Part shown: positions 6,584 to 7,656 of the stretch, one piece after another
Numbering within the stretch: the stretch's first letter is position 1
Layout of the letters: the number at the start of each line of letters is the position of its first letter
Source: Bacteroidota bacterium
GTDB lineage: Bacteria; Bacteroidota; Bacteroidia; Bacteroidales; SZUA-534
DNA: 7,656 bases
Assembly (NCBI GenBank): GCA_020047835.1
Contig: JAIFNJ010000097.1
Coordinates: 1-7,656, forward strand
Direction: 5' to 3'
Notes under the pieces: model-generated
Told to the model about the DNA's origin: nothing
The model's database searches: none
The model's input: only the letters and a program-made list of their open reading frames with translations
Translations under genes and position numbers: made by a program

Positions 6584-7234
6584 ATGGAATATAAGGTGGC
6601 ACTGGCCGATAAACAGTTTCTTACCCACGAAGGGATTAAATTACAAGTCCAAAATTATCCTAACTTCGTGTTGGTTGGCTCTGTGTTTACCTCCTTCGAT
6701 TTAATACTTCTTCTCAATAATCAAAAAATTGATCTGTTGATTGTGGATTATACCCTGTTTGCTGATGATAATTTCAACACACTCAAAAGCATTAAAATTA
6801 CCTACCCCGAATTAGCTATTGTAATAATTACCAATCAGACCTTTAAAAATGACATTAAGGAACTATCTAAGCTGGGAATTAAAAATATTGTATATAAAAC
6901 TACCGATAATGAAGAGCTATTTGTTGCCTGCACAGCCGCTTTGAACAAAAAATCGTTTTATGCAGAGGAAGTCTTGGAACTATTGGTAAATGAGCGGTCA
7001 ACCAGTCTAACTTCAGAAACTCCAGTGCTTACTACTTCAGAGGTTGAGATTGTCAAGAAAATTGCGGCAGGTCTTACCACCAAAGAAATTGCCGATCAAA
7101 AAAATATCAGCATCCATACCGTAATGACCCACCGAAAAAATATATTCCGCAAAATTGGTATCAACAATTCCTCTGAACTATTGATGTTTGCTGTGCGTAC
7201 CGGAATGATTGATTCCATTGATTACGTAATTTAA
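6584..7234 (+). CDS. NarL/LuxR-type DNA-binding response regulator
   Basis: Two-domain cytoplasmic transcription regulator of 216 residues, normal for the NarL/FixJ group. The receiver domain (about 3-120) has Asp9, the likely phospho-acceptor Asp55 in LLIVDY, Thr83 in IVIITN and Lys105 in NIVYK, matching the conserved D/D/T/K set. The residue after Asp9 is Lys10, where most relatives have a second Asp. After a linker (about 125-147), the C-terminal LuxR helix-turn-helix (about 148-210) shows LTTSEVEIVKKIAAGLTTKE followed by IADQKNISIHTVMTHRKNIF, with the recognition helix near 177-190. No histidine kinase is in the window. The gene is divergent from the cys operon and upstream of metY, so it may regulate sulfur genes; this is inference from position only. 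Start choice: ATG at 6584 gives MEYKVALAD, the usual spacing to the first strand. In-frame ATGs at 6569 (preceded by AGGA) and 6578 and a GTG at 6542 are alternatives. Confidence 0.9.
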   Translation: MEYKVALADKQFLTHEGIKLQVQNYPNFVLVGSVFTSFDLILLLNNQKIDLLIVDYTLFADDNFNTLKSIKITYPELAIVIITNQTFKNDIKELSKLGIKNIVYKTTDNEELFVACTAALNKKSFYAEEVLELLVNERSTSLTSETPVLTTSEVEIVKKIAAGLTTKEIADQKNISIHTVMTHRKNIFRKIGINNSSELLMFAVRTGMIDSIDYVI

Positions 7235-7243
7235 TACTTTCCC

Positions 7244-7261
7244 ATACCCCATTTATGGTAT
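7244..7261. repeat. Small inverted repeat between the regulator and metY
   Basis: ATACC (7244-7248) and GGTAT (7257-7261) form a five-bp stem with an eight-base loop, ten bases after the regulator stop. It is followed by an A-rich stretch and not a T-tract. It could be a weak hairpin or operator half-sites; evidence is thin. Confidence 0.25.
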
Positions 7262-7283
7262 ATAAAATGACCTTTCTGTGGGA

Positions 7284-7314
7284 TTTTTTAGCATTCTGAA
7301 ACCGGGCAACTTTG
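7284..7314 (+). promoter_or_regulatory. Possible metY promoter
   Basis: CAACTTTG (7307-7314) is one mismatch from TAnnTTTG, and TTTT (7284-7287) lies exactly 19 bases upstream as a three-of-four -33 match. Transcription would start near 7320, about 20 bases ahead of the ATG at 7343. This suggests metY is transcribed separately from the response regulator. Confidence 0.45.
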
Positions 7315-7342
7315 TATCGTAATAAAACTAATAATTACGATT

Positions 7343-7656
7343 ATGACACAGCAAAGACTACGTTTTGAAACCTTGCAGCTCCACGCCGGACAAGAAGTTG
7401 ACCCAACCACCGGTTCGAGGGCAGTTCCTATTTACCAGACCACCTCGTATGTTTTCAATAATTCGGAACATGCAGCCAAATTGTTTGGTTTGCAGGAATT
7501 TGGAAACATATACACCCGATTAATGAACCCTACCACCGAGGTATTTGAGAAGCGTATTGCGGCCTTAGAGGGTGGAGTGGCTGCGTTAGCAGTTGCTTCG
7601 GGTCAAGCGGCACAATTCCTGGCTATCAGCAATATAGCGGAACAAGGCGATAACAT
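7343..7656 (+). CDS. metY: O-acetylhomoserine sulfhydrylase (MetY-like), 3'-truncated by window end
   Basis: PLP-dependent enzyme of the Cys/Met metabolism family (fold type I, cystathionine gamma-synthase-like); it would use sulfide and O-acetylhomoserine to make homocysteine. Only 104 codons are present. The translation opens MTQQRLRFETLQLHAGQE, typical of the sulfhydrylase branch, followed by the SRAVPIYQTTSYVF region (25-38). NIYTRLMNPTTEVFEKR (55-71) contains Tyr57 and Arg59, which contact the PLP phosphate of the neighbouring subunit, and ALEGG (74-78) and ASGQAA (85-90) form the phosphate-binding part of the cofactor site. The catalytic PLP-lysine would lie about 100 residues beyond the window edge. 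Assignment to O-acetylhomoserine as opposed to O-succinylhomoserine sulfhydrylase rests on N-terminal resemblance and is likely but not certain. It starts 108 bases after the response regulator, with its own possible promoter and no Shine-Dalgarno. It links to the cys operon by consuming the sulfide made from sulfate. Confidence 0.88.
   Translation, partial: MTQQRLRFETLQLHAGQEVDPTTGSRAVPIYQTTSYVFNNSEHAAKLFGLQEFGNIYTRLMNPTTEVFEKRIAALEGGVAALAVASGQAAQFLAISNIAEQGDN

Noticed and set aside
7235..7342. SAM riboswitch ahead of metY
   Set aside because: The gap is only 108 bases and no SAM-I-like four-way junction or conserved core was found; only a five-bp hairpin is visible.

Overview
The window looks like a chromosomal segment from a member of the Bacteroidota. 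The evidence is: several upstream regions carry matches to the phylum's TAnnTTTG -7 promoter element; almost no start codon has a convincing Shine-Dalgarno sequence; the DNA is moderately AT-rich; and the proteins read like Bacteroidota family members. The species cannot be named from this sequence.

Layout, left to right: (i) a 5'-truncated APC-family amino acid permease (+); (ii) a MATE-family multidrug/Na+ antiporter (+); (iii) a convergent junction followed by a four-gene minus-strand sulfate-assimilation operon, transcribed from right to left as DUF2061 membrane protein, cysH, cysD, cysN; (iv) a divergent AT-rich intergenic region; (v) a NarL/LuxR-type response regulator (+); (vi) the first 104 codons of an O-acetylhomoserine sulfhydrylase (metY-like, +), cut by the window end. 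No tRNA, rRNA, insertion sequence, CRISPR array or phage gene was seen.

The right two thirds form one metabolic theme. CysD and CysN activate sulfate to APS with ATP and GTP. CysH has the paired-cysteine [4Fe-4S] signature of APS reductases, so it should reduce APS directly to sulfite. This fits the absence of an APS kinase (cysC) in the window and of a kinase domain on CysN. Sulfite reductase is not in the window. The MetY-like enzyme would then fix sulfide into homocysteine. The response regulator lies between the divergent cys operon and metY, which makes it a positional candidate regulator of sulfur genes, but nothing in the sequence proves this. The small DUF2061 protein is one base from cysH and is clearly part of the operon; its role is unknown.

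The window is mostly ordinary sulfur metabolism. The least explained signals are non-coding. A perfect 18-bp palindrome occupies 18 of the 19 bases between a -33-like and an exact -7 promoter element inside the operon, upstream of cysD. A 12-bp-arm hairpin lies one base after the cysD stop. A 29-bp dyad sits in the divergent regulatory region. Also notable are an Arg-rich tail on the DUF2061 protein, a lysine replacing one acidic-pocket residue in the response regulator, and a short open frame continuing past the cysN stop.
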